Below are positions 1 to 12,637 of a DNA stretch of 21,553 nucleotides, piece after piece. Both the position numbers and the translations under genes were made by a program. The number at the start of each line of letters is the position of its first letter. Position 1 is the first letter of the stretch. A model generated the notes under the pieces. It was not told the DNA's origin. It ran no database searches and was given only the letters and a program-made list of their open reading frames with translations. Origin of the DNA: Smittium culicis (Eukaryota; Kickxellomycota; Harpellomycetes; Harpellales; Legeriomycetaceae); assembly GCA_001970855.1 (NCBI GenBank), contig LSSN01000620.1, forward strand, positions 1-21,553, read 5' to 3'.

Positions 1-1100
1 ACTCCGGTGATGTATTTAACCCAGACAAAGAGTTATATATATCACCAGCTATTAAAGGAAAACCCGGGTTTGAAATTGGGACTGAGTACTTTCTACAACG
101 TCTGCCCAAAAAATTTCAAAAAACCGACCAAAAGAACAGATATGTGTAAGATGTGTGTTGCAGGATCAAAGGTTGAAAAGATGTACCGATCGGCAGTTTC
201 AAGTCATGGAATAGACTCAGAGAGCGCACGAAAACTTATGAAGACGTACCAAGATTTTAAGGATCACAAAATGTTGGTCGACGAACAGAGGGGACGATTC
301 ATCAGCTTAGAAGGAAATTTAGGTAATAATTCATGTATTCTAATTTATGATTTCAAAGAAAATTTTAAGATTGGTGGGGGACCGGTGGAATCTTCTGATG
401 TTTTTTATAGCAGGGTTCAGATTTCAGACTTGTGTTTTTGCCTTGTATACAAGTCTAATGGGCATATTAAGAGGAGATACTATAACTATTTGTCCGAAAA
501 TCTCACTCACGACTCCGTGTATGCTCTTAGCTGTCTATTCAAGCTACTGAAATCTCCGGATTTTGCTATTTTTAAAAGCATTTACTTATGGAGAAATTCC
601 GGTCCTCACTTTAGAAACAGTGAATTTCTCTATGCAGTGATGAAAGCACTGCCGGATTCATTTCCAAGAAAAAAATTCTTTTTAAATTATTTTTTAGAAA
701 ACCACGGAAAAAGCTATGTCGATGGCCACTTTGGCGTTCTTTCAAAGTGGTTCGATGAATCTTAATCTATTATGGATATTACTTCTATCGATGATCTCAT
801 GGGTATTTTTAGATCAAAAACTTCAGATCTTGCACACAAAGATGGATATATACTGATGATGTTGGTTATAACTTCATCAAATATGACCAATATACTCCAA
901 GAGGATATAAATATACCATGAGCATCGACAGTTTTAAGAATTATTTATCATTTTTTAAGCTTAATAATTATTTAATGGCATGCCCTATTAGTACTATGTC
1001 ACCAAGTGACTATGAGCCAAAAAATTTTAGACTAAAAGTTTATAAAGGTGTTAGAAATGATAGATTCGCACCTTCTGCACCAAGCATTAGCCCAAATTAA
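1..1100 (+). pseudogene. Decayed transposase-like (DDE-type) gene, 5' end outside window
   Basis: Frame 1 is open from the window edge to TAA at 763-765, and the first ATG (10) need not be the true start. Numbering from the GTG at 7, the protein has a CxxC pair (C47, C50), an IYDFKEN block with D115, a WRNSGPHF block (196-202) and a HGK..VDGHFG block (233-242). This order resembles a DDE-type integrase/transposase core of a family common in invertebrate and zygomycete genomes; I do not recall its formal name. After the TAA, frame 1 stays open to 921 with protein-like sequence (ITSIDDLMGIF). Frame 3 is open from 813 to TAA at 1098-1100 and reads YTDDVGYNF...FKNYLSFF...RNDRFAPSAP. The simplest reading is one gene broken by a nonsense codon and a frameshift near 840-850. 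Position 197 is Asn where many relatives have Asp. An intron hiding the stop is possible, but I see no good donor. Confidence 0.6.
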
Positions 1101-1250
1101 TGTGTAATCATGGGTCCCAAATCTCATACAGTGCACAATTCGAGAGTTATATGGCTTAAAAACCATACTAATACTACCAGTAGATAAGATAAATAATATA
1201 TAAACATAAAAAAAAACCAAAAAAAATTGAAAAAACCAAAAAAAAATTTA

Positions 1251-1283
<33 letters not shown>

Positions 1284-4200
1284 TATCAAAATTTTTTATT
1301 AATTTGGTAAAATATCTTAATAAGTGTATGTAAAAATTTTTTTATGATTTAAATATGATTTTATTAATATAGCGTGTATGCGAGACATCATTATGTATAA
1401 ATTTACCCTAAACTTGAAATCATTTTGTATAATTTATTTAAAATATTTACTAGTTATAGTAAACTATATTAACACATCAAGAAAAAATAATAGCATATAT
1501 ATCTATCATAATTTATAACTAAAAATCTAAAATTATGGCTAAGACAAATTTCAATCTCAGTTTAAATATCAATTCTTTATGTGAAATATTAGCATTCACA
1601 AGAAGAATATTAAAAAAAAAAAAAAAGCTGAAAGTTTTCTAATGCGATAATTTCAAATAAGCATCTGATGTTTATTTTATTAAATTATAAATTATAATTC
1701 GAATTTATTATAAAATTAGAGCCTGGAATGTCGCTTTTGTTTCAAGAAAAATATGTAAATAATCAATAATATCAGAAATAAAATATCAAATATAGAAATT
1801 GAACACATCAGGTAATTAATAATACTGTTATACTCGGTAATCATCATATTAAATAATAAAATATATTAAATTTTATATAATATTTCTTAAGAAATTAAAT
1901 ATTCGTAATATATTATTATAATAAATTTTAAAATTTTTTATATAAATTAATTTTAGTTAATTTAACCTTTATAATAGATTAAATATCATTAATTACATTT
2001 TATAAAAACTAAAAAATATTTTATGATTTTTAAAATATTATAAAAAATTCTTTAAAAAAACTATTTCTAAAAAATAATATAAAATATCGATGATACAGAT
2101 TTTTTAACTTGAAATAGTCTTAAATATATAATAAATAGATATTCTGGAGCCAGAATATTGAATCGATTTTTATTATAGATGTTTTTTATTAGTACAGCTA
2201 AAACTATGTATCATCACTTAAAGCTAAAAATATCTTTATTTGTATTTATTATTTTGGTAACTTCGATTAATAATTTATTACTTAATGAATAAATCTATAC
2301 ATTTTAATTAATAAAAAGATTCGGTGTTAATAAATATTTTTAACTATGAAATTATATGTATACTTTAAATTGATTAAAGTCCCTGTAATTATCTCAATTA
2401 TACTAAAATCTTTGATATTTGAAAACAAGCACTTTGTAATGAAACTATAAAAAAGATATTTTTTTATATTATATATCAACGCAACTTCCCTATGCCATTA
2501 TGATAATATAATGGCTTGAATTTTATTTCTCTAGCTAAAATATCATTAAAATCCTGATAAAAAAAAATTATAATTTGAATTAATATAAATATAAATATAA
2601 ATATAAAGAATATTCATAATCAGAAAATTGATTTTATTTATCTAAAAAAGTTTAGAGACAATTCAATATTTACAATATAACTATATCATATCATAAAATA
2701 AGTGCAGTATCAAATATAAGCCCAAAATAAAATAAAAATATTAGATAAGTCATCACAGATAAAATTCAGTATAATATAATATGTTTTATTTTATTCTATT
2801 TTATTAAAATATATTTAATTAATTACAATCAATTGTATAATACTACATTTTGTTATGTTATATAATTGGAAACTAATATTAGATAATGTTTGTTATTCTA
2901 AGAAATATTCAAGCTTAATGATAATTTTTAGCGTTTTAAATAATAAATTAGAGTTAATTGATACTTAAAAGTTATTATTCATTTTTAATTGTAATATGAA
3001 GCAAAAAAAAAAAGCGGAGATTAATAGAAAAAATTCATCATATAAATAATCGCATATTACGTCAAGATGGATAATTTAAAGATAGACTGTTATTTTTTAT
3101 CGGCATAATAAATACTATTTTGTTGAAACGAGGAGTATATTTTAATTAAAAAATTATTTATATTTAATTTAATTTATCGATTCATAAGTTATAAAAAAAC
3201 CACCAAAAGTGATGAATCAGAATTTTTTTTATGGATCTGTCGAATCAAAAAATAATGAAGAGCTTCTATCAGAAAAATAAAAAAGATGCTAAACCTGGTA
3301 TATATAAGGTTTCTAGAAAAAGATGATATTATGTAATTTATGTTGAATCAAGGTTTTTAAGGGCTTCAATAGCGTAATACTGGATTATGTAATCAAAAAA
3401 TTATAATATCAAAGAATATTAGAGACCTCTGTTTATAATTTTCCGCATGAAAGCATGTATAGTCTTTTTACATCTTAGTGAGAGATTTATGATATGTATT
3501 AGATCTTTTAATAATTCAAAATAAGGTTTATATGTTATTTATTGTCCATAAAGAGAGTCTTATTTACATATATATACGCAAAAATTATGAGAAATATCTC
3601 TTAATTTTCTAAAAATGCAAATTTTCCCAATTCCACTGAATGAAAAATCACCAAAAGCTACATAAAATACTGCTAATAATAGCTGAAATACCCCAAAACA
3701 TATTATAATTAGAATTATTAAATGAAAGAGAAATAATCATGTATTAAACATTTCCTGGAAATAATTTATATGATATCAGTTTCTAGCTATAAAAAACAGA
3801 TATACATTCAATTTATACTAAAAAAATCAAGATAAAATATTAGGGATTGACTAAATATTCACACCAATAGATCACACGCCTTAGGGTTAATTTATTAAAT
3901 ATTAACATTTTATTCAAATTAATATTGAAAAAGGTGAAGAAAATTAGTCTTGATAGTAAATTATATATATTTAAAGCTAAATTTATTATTAAAATGCAAT
4001 AAATGTAGATTAAAACTCAATATATAAATAATTTTAGTATTTAAAGAGCCTTTCTATATGGAAATGAAAATTATTTGTTTAGATATTATTTTAAATTTTT
4101 CACGAGTATATATACATTATTATTTATGGACATCATTTATCTATGAAATAAGTGCTTGATAATCCTCGACACAATTTAATTATATATATTCTAGGATACA

Positions 4201-7195
4201 TATAATTATGTTTAAATAATTTGATTTGATTCCACACGTAATTTGGATCTTTAATAGAAGGTGAGAGCGATAAATTTTTATTTTAGAAAATCCTGATTAT
4301 ATAATTATTCATGGAGCTGAATTTAGCAGTCGAATGTTCAATTTTAGTCTACTCAACCATCAATCTCATTCGTTATTGTGTGAAGAAATTCAGCTAAAAA
4401 AATTTAGCCCAAATTTTTATGAATGACGGAGAATATTTTGAAACGCTATTTATATGCCTATTACAGTAAAAATTTTAATTAAATCCCTTCAGAATTGAAA
4501 ATATAATATGCGAAGATAAACTTCATAACAAACAGAACGGCTTCAATATAAAGTGATATTAAAAATATTGAGCTCGAACTACGATTATCACTGCTTAGAT
4601 ATGTTTAATATAATTAAAAATAAGAATTATGGATATTAATCTAGCAATATTGATGGGAAAATATCACTTTTATATACATTCTAGTATTCAAATAGAAATA
4701 ATTCAACAAAATTCAAGGATATTAATCGATGAGTCTGTTAGCACGTAATGTGTATAAATCAAGTTAGTATCGAGACGATATGACTATATTTATACCTATA
4801 TGTAAATTATTAATACGATTATCGGGTCTTATAGAGATTAAAATATCTCAAAATCTCCTAAAATAAAATAAAATTAGCTATTTTGAGCCAGAAAGCCGAA
4901 ATTTTCTCACAATAGAAGTATATTGTGAATTTCCCCCTAGAATTAAGATTTTTAAAATTTTCGATTTATGTAAAAATTTTAAGCAAAAAAAGTGACAAGC
5001 GTAGATTCAGACGTAGCTATATTCAATATAAATTTGTATATCTAGAAGTATAGTATAAAAGTCCCAAAGGTACTATAAACTTCATTTAATGGAATAAATA
5101 GAAGATAATTATAAGATCAATACGCTTAATGTATGATTAATTAAGGTTTAAAACTAATCTTTATTTAAATTTCCAAAAAACTTGTAAGATAGCATCTTTA
5201 AACCGATATTTGCGGGGATAACAAAGATTTTAATAAGATTACAGATATTGATTCATTTTTTGATATAAATTAAAATCAAAATGAAACATACAAAAGCAAG
5301 AAAAAAATAATATAGAAAAAATTTAAAGATTATTTCAAGTTAATAAAAATTTAAAATTTAGCGATATATAAATGGCTTAAAATAGAATTATAGAAGTTTA
5401 TCACAATTTTTTGAGCCCAATGATGTTATCTGAAAAAAATTAATTATTTCAATGTTGATATTACCGCTAATATCAATTCAAAATAACTCTGATAAATGTA
5501 TATAACTATCTCTAAATATAATATTTTGGCTTTAAATATACGAATACTAACGTAAAAACAGATAGCTTAAAGTCGAAGACTTTTTTTGTTCTTGAATGAT
5601 AATAAAAAACGCATTTTTCACAGTTAGCTTTATAATATGAATTAATTTTATATCAAAAATGATAATATGCGAGCCCAGTATACTCATAAAAACAGTTAAT
5701 GTCATTGGAGCTGTCATATAAAAATTATACGATAGATAATCATTCTAAAATAATTACTCAATTTTTAATTAATTCCTTTATTTACCATTTATTTATACGA
5801 GAAAAATGATCTGGAAACTGATAATATTGCTTAATTACCGGAGAGTTTTTATACTTCATGTACGTTTTCCACCAATAGTTGAGCAATACAGCTACTTAGC
5901 TTGAATTCTAATAATTTCTATTAGCTATAATTTAATTATATTTAGTAAAAAAGAGGGAGAGAAAAAATGCTCCACATCTCTAGAAAATAATGCTAAAATT
6001 AAAAACCAAAACCTAGAGCAGCATAATTAATATAAAATTAATAAAAAGAATCCTTAGTTAAAAAAAAACAATTAACTCTTCGATAGTCTATCTAAAAAAA
6101 CCCAGCTTATTATAACATAATGCAGAGAAAACTTAAAAGAAAATTTAGGTATAAATTTTTGATAATATTTTTTTTAAGCCTTTTTGAACCAGATAAAAAA
6201 TCCAAGATGCTTATTAAATACATTAAATACTATTTTAAATTTTCTCGAGTTTTTTAAAACCTTTTATTGAATTTTGTGAAATTTTATCTGATGAAAGTGT
6301 AATATAATATCAAGATATTTAATTAAAAATTGATTTTTATTATACTAGGTATGATGGAATTTAAAGTTACGACTCACCTGTTATAATTTAAATTTTTTGA
6401 TAGAAAATAAGGATATTTTTAATGATTAACTCAAAATATATACCATAAAGATATTTTATAGAAAATTTTATTTAACTTGTTTTTATTCGTTTTATATATT
6501 AGAAATATTTTTAATTAAAAATATGGTGACACAATAAATATCTTTTTTTAGTATTATATAAATCAGTCTTCATTTTGAAGAGCTCAATTAATTATCAAAA
6601 TTTTCTTTCATCTGATTTTTTTTCGGAGAGTAAGTTTATAAGTTCATTTTTCATTTTTTTTATTTTGATAGTCGTATTTTATACGAAAGTGTCATATCAA
6701 ATCTGGTGTTTATAGGGTATATTTATTTATTCAACTATTGTTTTAATCAGTTTTAATCTAGCGGAAAAATTCCAATTCGATAATCACTAACCAATCTATG
6801 CTTAAAAATATATTTATTATCAACCTCAAGGCTATTTGCTCTATTAAACCATCCCGTCGAAAACTCTTTTTAAAAAATGATTTATTGATTCGTTTATTAT
6901 TTATATGCAATTTATTATTTGCTATCACTTTTGAGTAAACCAATGGTTTTATAAACCTCGCAATTAAGCTATTTTTATAGAATTCATTTGAATATATTTT
7001 TAATATCTAAAACGTTCAATTTATCACGAAAGGGTCAGCCGCTCCTAAACTAGTGTTTCTAATTTTTAAATTATTAATTACTTTTTACCAAATATATTAG
7101 ATAGTTTTGTCACCAAAGCTTAAATAAAACAAGCAAATAAGTTGTTTTGTATAAGCAGTTCAGGACCTAAGAGTCTCGTACTTGCGTAAATTTTT
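1101..7195. other. AT-rich gene desert
   Basis: About 6 kb with no credible gene on either strand. Stops are dense in all frames and no open frame shows protein-like composition or a splice-linked series of exons. The sequence is strongly AT-rich with many A and T runs. A short hexamer repeat (ATAAAT units, about 2584-2606) is visible. I found no tRNA-like cloverleaf, no rRNA and no long terminal or inverted repeats by eye. It most resembles decayed intergenic or transposon-derived sequence. Confidence 0.7.
1224..1286. repeat. Poly-A tracts and (TTA)n microsatellite
   Basis: Short A-runs punctuated by CC are followed by about a dozen ATT/TTA trinucleotide units ending near 1283. This low-complexity sequence begins just after the decayed transposase-like gene and opens the AT-rich desert. 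Confidence 0.85.
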
Positions 7196-8790
7196 TTTAA
7201 ATATTTCCAACACAGAGAAGTATATGCCAAATCAGGCTATGGAAATGATATATATTGGATGTATATATATTTATATATTCTAGTAATAGTTTATTTGAGT
7301 GGTCAGAGAGAATCTGATAGGGTGGAAATAGTAAATCAGGCGAACCTGTAGAACAGCAAGGCCTAAAATGAGTAAAAGAAAAATTATCGCTATATTGTGA
7401 ATGCGATTGATAAGGAAGATGGATAAATTTAATTGTTATGTATAATAAATTATCGAAACTTGATGTTATAAAGAGTAGCAAAAATGGTAAAGAATAATAA
7501 TTTTTTTCTACTATAAGAAATGTGCTAAATAATTATTTCTAAGGTGAATGAAAAATTGTGGGAATGCTTATATTTTATTTATTTATATCGAATTTTTTTA
7601 TATTTTAACTGCCATTTTATAAATATTTGAAATGTTGGATGATATTGTGTTATGTATTTATGGCTTCCATAAATGTGCTATTTTTGGGCTGATATGATCA
7701 TTCTGAAAGGTGTATATTGGAACTGTGGTTATGAATAAAACGAGTATAAATTAGATAGTTGAATAGGAGATAGTGTACTAAAGGATAAAGCTACTGATTA
7801 CTAAATATCTGTATCAAATATGGAGGGCTGTTCAGTATGGATTAATATGTATAAGATCAAAGTAAAACTGAAAAGTTGAAGCTGTGAAAAAAAATAGGAC
7901 AAGTAAAAGGGAGTGTAAAAAAAGTTAAATTTTAATCTAGAGATGATGTTGTGCAGGGGTATTTGTAAAAAGTAAGATTTGATTACTTGGAGTGCAATAG
8001 AGTCGTTATCATGATATTGTATAAAAGAAGAGTGTGTATAAACATAGTATTTCCAACAGTTAAATAATTCTAAATTTTGAAGTTATTTATTTGCCTATAG
8101 ATATTTTTTTGAGCAAATATCAATTTTTATTGTGGCTATATAGCTGAGCATATGTTTGTAATGGTCATATGGAATTGTTTGCCTTTTTAATAAAGTTTGT
8201 GGAAGCGAATATTGGGTTTGACTATGCTGTATTTCTGTGTAATTATCAGAGGGATAAATAAAAGTGGATTATATCTGTCGAATGCTGTGGAAGCCTAGAT
8301 TATGCTGGATGTTAGCGAGGTGTAAGGGTTGGTATCCATTAAGGGGTGTATAAGCTATGTGAAGCTATGTATATATGCTGAAAAGTGCATAAAAAGTGTG
8401 TAGCTGCGCGTAAGCGTAGTAAGAGCGCGTGATTGTGTATAAATGAAGCGAGTTTGTGTAGTGGTGGTGTGTAGGTGCGAGCGGGTGGTGTGCAGCTGTG
8501 CAAGCTTTCTAAAGCTTTAGTTATTATTGATTAGTAGTTGTGTAAGTTTGGCGAGAGGAGAGCCGGCAAATAATAAAGATGACGATTAGGGGAGAGAGCC
8601 AATGGTAGGGCGTACGAATATTTAGCGGGTTTGAGATTTGGGCCAAATTGGGGCATAGTTATGTTGTGTTGTACATTTTTTAAGATTTTGCCTATCTAAT
8701 GCGGAGAGAGTTTTATTGGAAGGGAGGAAAAGCTAATTAGGCGAAATAGAATTGTTTATTACCTGGGAAGGTTTCAAATAGGCTTTAATG
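7196..8790. other. G-skewed non-coding stretch upstream of the Rab gene
   Basis: The plus strand changes from balanced AT-rich sequence to sequence rich in G and T. A hand count over 8341-8520 gives about 62 G and 19 C. GTG/TGTG words are common (about 8390-8500). No long open frame, splice pattern or known RNA motif was found. A short direct repeat of AAGCTATGT lies near 8352-8370. It could be a long promoter or 5' leader region, a non-coding transcript or a replication-related skew; the sequence does not decide. Confidence 0.5.
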
Positions 8791-8851
8791 CTATTCTTAA
8801 CTCTTTGGCAATAAAAAAGGACTCTTATCTTTCTTCCACCACAACCCTTTA

Positions 8852-9048
8852 TTAACCCTTTCCCGGGCGGTAGACTATTTTTGATCTACCAAATCTAGCC
8901 AACCAGATTGAGTAATAATAACTTAATTCCGAGGCCTTAGGAAATATTCGTTTGCTGTATTATAACAGTCAATAATAAATTTACTTTTAAATAATAAACA
9001 AATAAAAAAATTGATTTTTTTTAAGAGTGTTAGACGGGAAAGGGTTAA
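8852..9048 (+). mobile_element. piggyBac-like MITE, copy A
   Basis: A 197-bp element is bounded by TTAA on both sides. Its inverted ends read TTAACCCTTTCCCG at the left and CGGGAAAGGGTTAA at the right. TTAA target sites and ends beginning CCC are the signature of the piggyBac superfamily. There is no coding capacity, so it is a non-autonomous (MITE) copy. A subterminal stem GGTAG/CTACC (8869-8890) sits inside the left end and is also recognisable in the other copies. The right end lies 226 bp upstream of the Rab start codon, so it may contribute to that promoter. Confidence 0.8.
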
Positions 9049-9274
9049 ACTTATTTTTATCATTGTTAGTATCATATTTATTTATCTTATTAAAACCATA
9101 TTAGCTCTTACGTCCTTTAAACCTCGTCTCCTTTTAACTTAATTCGTAGCTTCTATTAACGCATTCTTTGATACTATTGACTATTCAACAACACATTTTG
9201 TATACCCTTCTTTGAAAAATAAACTCTAAAATTTACCTTTCATAGTTCTTTCATTTTGTCACTTTTTTTTTAAA

Positions 9275-10511
<1,237 letters not shown>

Positions 10512-10595
10512 ACCCCGCTGAAGCGCCCTTTTAAAGCTCATTCAACACAGCTCTTCTTATCAACCTCTACTGCTACACCTAACTCAAATTTGACT

Positions 10596-10787
10596 NNNNN
10601 NNNNNNNNNNNNNNNNNNNNNNNNNNNNNNNNNNNNNNNNNNNNNNNNNNNNNNNNNNNNNNNNNNNNNNNNNNNNNNNNNNNNNNNNNNNNNNNNNNNN
10701 NNNNNNNNNNNNNNNNNNNNNNNNNNNNNNNNNNNNNNNNNNNNNNNNNNNNNNNNNNNNNNNNNNNNNNNNNNNNNNNNNNNNNNN
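10596..10787. other. Assembly gap (192 N)
   Basis: An uninterrupted run of N between the two copies of the 471-bp repeat. Any open frame drawn across it is meaningless. Confidence 1.
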
Positions 10788-11174
10788 GAGCAAGGAAAGG
10801 CTCTTGCCACCGAGTATGGCCTAAGCTTTCTAGAAACCAGCGCAAAATCAAATATAAACGTAGAGGATGCTTTCTATAAGCTAGCTAGGTAGATATTCGC
10901 TATCCTATTTATCTTTATTGTTGCTAGCTAGCGTTTTACACCCATTGTTTAATAGCAAGCAGCATCTGTTTTCGTTTAATTTTTTTGCTTAATATGTTGC
11001 CCTATTTTAACTTGGTTTGGTTTTATTGTTTTTTTTTTCTTCAGGGACATTAAAAAGAGACTCATTGATACTGCCGAAGAACCTTCAGGCGCTGGTAATT
11101 ACCCATTAGGTGGAGATAATATAAACATCAACAACGGCGGTAATTCTAATAGCTCTTCCAGCTGCTGCCAGTAA
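10788..11174 (+). pseudogene. Second copy of the Rab 3' exons (partial, abuts gap)
   Basis: Exons 10788-10888 and 11045-11174 encode the same residues as the end of the Rab gene ([10 protein letters not shown]... to CCQ). The copy begins abruptly at the end of the N run, so any upstream exons are unseen. It is either a redundant contig end (the two contigs overlap and were not merged, with allelic intron differences) or the 3' end of a true tandem duplicate. The unique 3' flank continues only from this copy, so the true end of the locus is probably here. Confidence 0.75.
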
Positions 11175-11258
11175 ACCCCGCTGAAGCGCCCTTTTAAAGC
11201 TCATTCAACACAGCTCTTCTTATCAACCTCTACTGCTACACCTAACTCAAATTTGACT
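10788..11258 (+). repeat. 471-bp direct repeat, copy 2
   Basis: Counterpart of 10125-10595, offset by 663 bp, and of the same total length because a one-T loss and a one-T gain cancel. The last shared bases are AACTCAAATTTGACT, after which new sequence begins. Confidence 0.97.
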
Positions 11259-11761
11259 ACACTTCACTCAGCTTCAATGCTTTTTATTTTTTTAAATTAA
11301 CCATCCACTATAACTTTTATCCCTAACTTTATTATCTCGCTCATAGTAAATTTATGCTTATACTTGATATTTCTCTGAATATAAACTACATCTTTTCTCC
11401 CATAAAACTCGCTCTCTTTTACATTCATTTATTTTTGTCTCCTCTATTCGCTGAATCCCTTTCTGTATCTACCACTGTCATCCACTAGAATTTTAATATA
11501 CGACCAAGCTAATTATTGGAAGCACTTATTTGCTTCAGCTCTGAAACAGAGACCCCACTAATTTCTCTCCTTTTCATTCATTTGGTAAATAGCCCAATTA
11601 CGCTAATTAATTAATGTATTTAATAAATTATCCAATTATATAATTTATTAAAAAGTGGAAATTGAATAAGCCAATTGATCGTTGCCATTTAACATTTAAA
11701 AAAAACAAAACTAACTTTGGAGCTATCAGATGTGCCTGTTTTATATTAGGACTCTATTTAT
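11259..11761. other. Rab 3' flank / intergenic
   Basis: AT-rich sequence, T- and C-rich on the plus strand in its first half, following the Rab stop codon. It would hold the 3' UTR and the terminator region. No open frame, RNA gene or repeat is supported. The TTAA-bounded elements start at its right edge. Confidence 0.6.
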
Positions 11762-12147
11762 TTAACACTTTCATGGGTGGTTGGCTTTTTTTGAACTACC
11801 AAAATTATGCTGCCATATGGCTAATTGATAAATTTATATAGAATGTTGTTAAGCTATAGGCTAATGGTTTCGATGTATCCAATTATAAATAATTTTTAAT
11901 ATGCTTATCCAATTATGATTTTTAAATAGGTTTAACCCTTTCCCGCCTAAAACAAAAAAATCAATTTACTGATTCGTTTATGATTTAAAAGTAAATTAAT
12001 TATTTGCTGACTAATAGCATATACGAATAAATGATTGGGCCTCGGGATTGTGTTATTTTTATTGAACACAGTTAACTATATTTTGTAGGCCAAAATCAGT
12101 CTACCTCCGGTGAAAGGGTTAAGAGTGTTGGACCTGCAAAGGGATAA
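11762..12147 (+). mobile_element. piggyBac-like MITE, copy C (degenerate, split by copy B)
   Basis: The left end at 11762 reads TTAACACTTTCATGGGTGG, followed by GGTTGG...AACTACC, matching the left end of copy A including the subterminal stem. The right end follows copy B: GAGTGTTGGAC..GCAAAGGGATAA (12123-12147), parallel to copy A's GAGTGTTAGACGGGAAAGGGTTAA. Copy A has an intact TTAAGAGTGTT at the same place, so copy C was cut at that TTAA by copy B. Its ends are eroded, so it is the older insertion. Orientation is the same as copy A. Confidence 0.68.
11932..12122 (-). mobile_element. piggyBac-like MITE, copy B (nested in copy C)
   Basis: A 191-bp element flanked by TTAA. The plus-strand left end reads TTAACCCTTTCCCGCC and the right end GGTGAAAGGGTTAA. 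Its reverse complement aligns along its length with copy A: the GGTAGACT block next to the end, CCGAGGCC in the middle, a TTTACTTTTAAATNATAAAC block and TTGATTTTTT near the other end. It is therefore the same family inserted in the opposite orientation. It has no coding capacity. Confidence 0.8.
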
Positions 12148-12199
12148 AAAGCTGGCGCGAGAGTAAGACACATTTAGCAATATTTCGCTTATTGCATAG

Positions 12200-12400
12200 T
12201 TAGGGAGATTGGCCAATTAAATTAACCTGAAAGATTATTATTAAAATATTTCATCACCAATCAGTGGTAAGTATAAAAAGATTTCTGATAGCTAGCAAAC
12301 AATACAATAACATAAAAAATGATTAAATCAAGGGCGAGAGTAGCCAATAAATAGCCCGATTTTTTGCAGAGTATAACCAATGGATGAACGTATCGAGAAA
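12200..12400 (+). promoter_or_regulatory. CCAAT-box cluster upstream of NIC96
   Basis: CCAAT occurs at 12213-12217, 12257-12261 (in CACCAATCAG), 12344-12348 and 12377-12381. The first lies in the 10-bp palindrome ATTGGCCAAT (12208-12217), which gives a CCAAT on each strand. The cluster sits about 260-430 bp before the start codon. CCAAT boxes bind the HAP/NF-Y complex in fungi; the role here is inferred from position and clustering. Confidence 0.4.
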
Positions 12401-12637
12401 TTGTATCAATTGCTTAAATTTTTATTTCTTTAGTTTTGGCTGATTTGTTTACTTATACAAAGTATATAAAATATTTTATTTTGCAGCAGAGAAAGGTCCT
12501 AGTAAAACTCCTTAGTTATCTTCAAAGCAAGCAGTTTGGGCTAAGCCGACAACTATTTTCTCATTCTTCGCGCGTATATACTGCAGATAATTTTCTAATC
12601 TTCACAGTAAACACAAGAATAAAAAAACTTATTTATT

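Noticed and set aside
3270..3400. Short protein-like run (KPGIYKVSRK, then YYVIYVESRF) suggesting a decayed coding segment
   Set aside because: Only a few dozen codons between stops, no supporting flank and no family recognised; chance is likely.
6758..6943. 61-codon minus-strand open frame
   Set aside because: Low-complexity Ile/Lys/Asn-rich translation typical of AT-rich non-coding DNA; no motif or neighbouring exon.
7197..7481. 94-codon open frame on the minus strand
   Set aside because: Composition is of random AT-rich type with many aromatic residues, no recognisable motif and no splice partners. It lies in the G-skewed non-coding stretch, which lowers stop frequency on the complementary strand.
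8797..8809. TTAACTCTTTGGC resembling a MITE end near copy A
   Set aside because: Three of the terminal bases differ and no matching right end or internal sequence follows.
10538..10892. Open frames of 69-100 codons spanning the N run
   Set aside because: Most of their length is undetermined bases; they are artefacts of reading through the gap.
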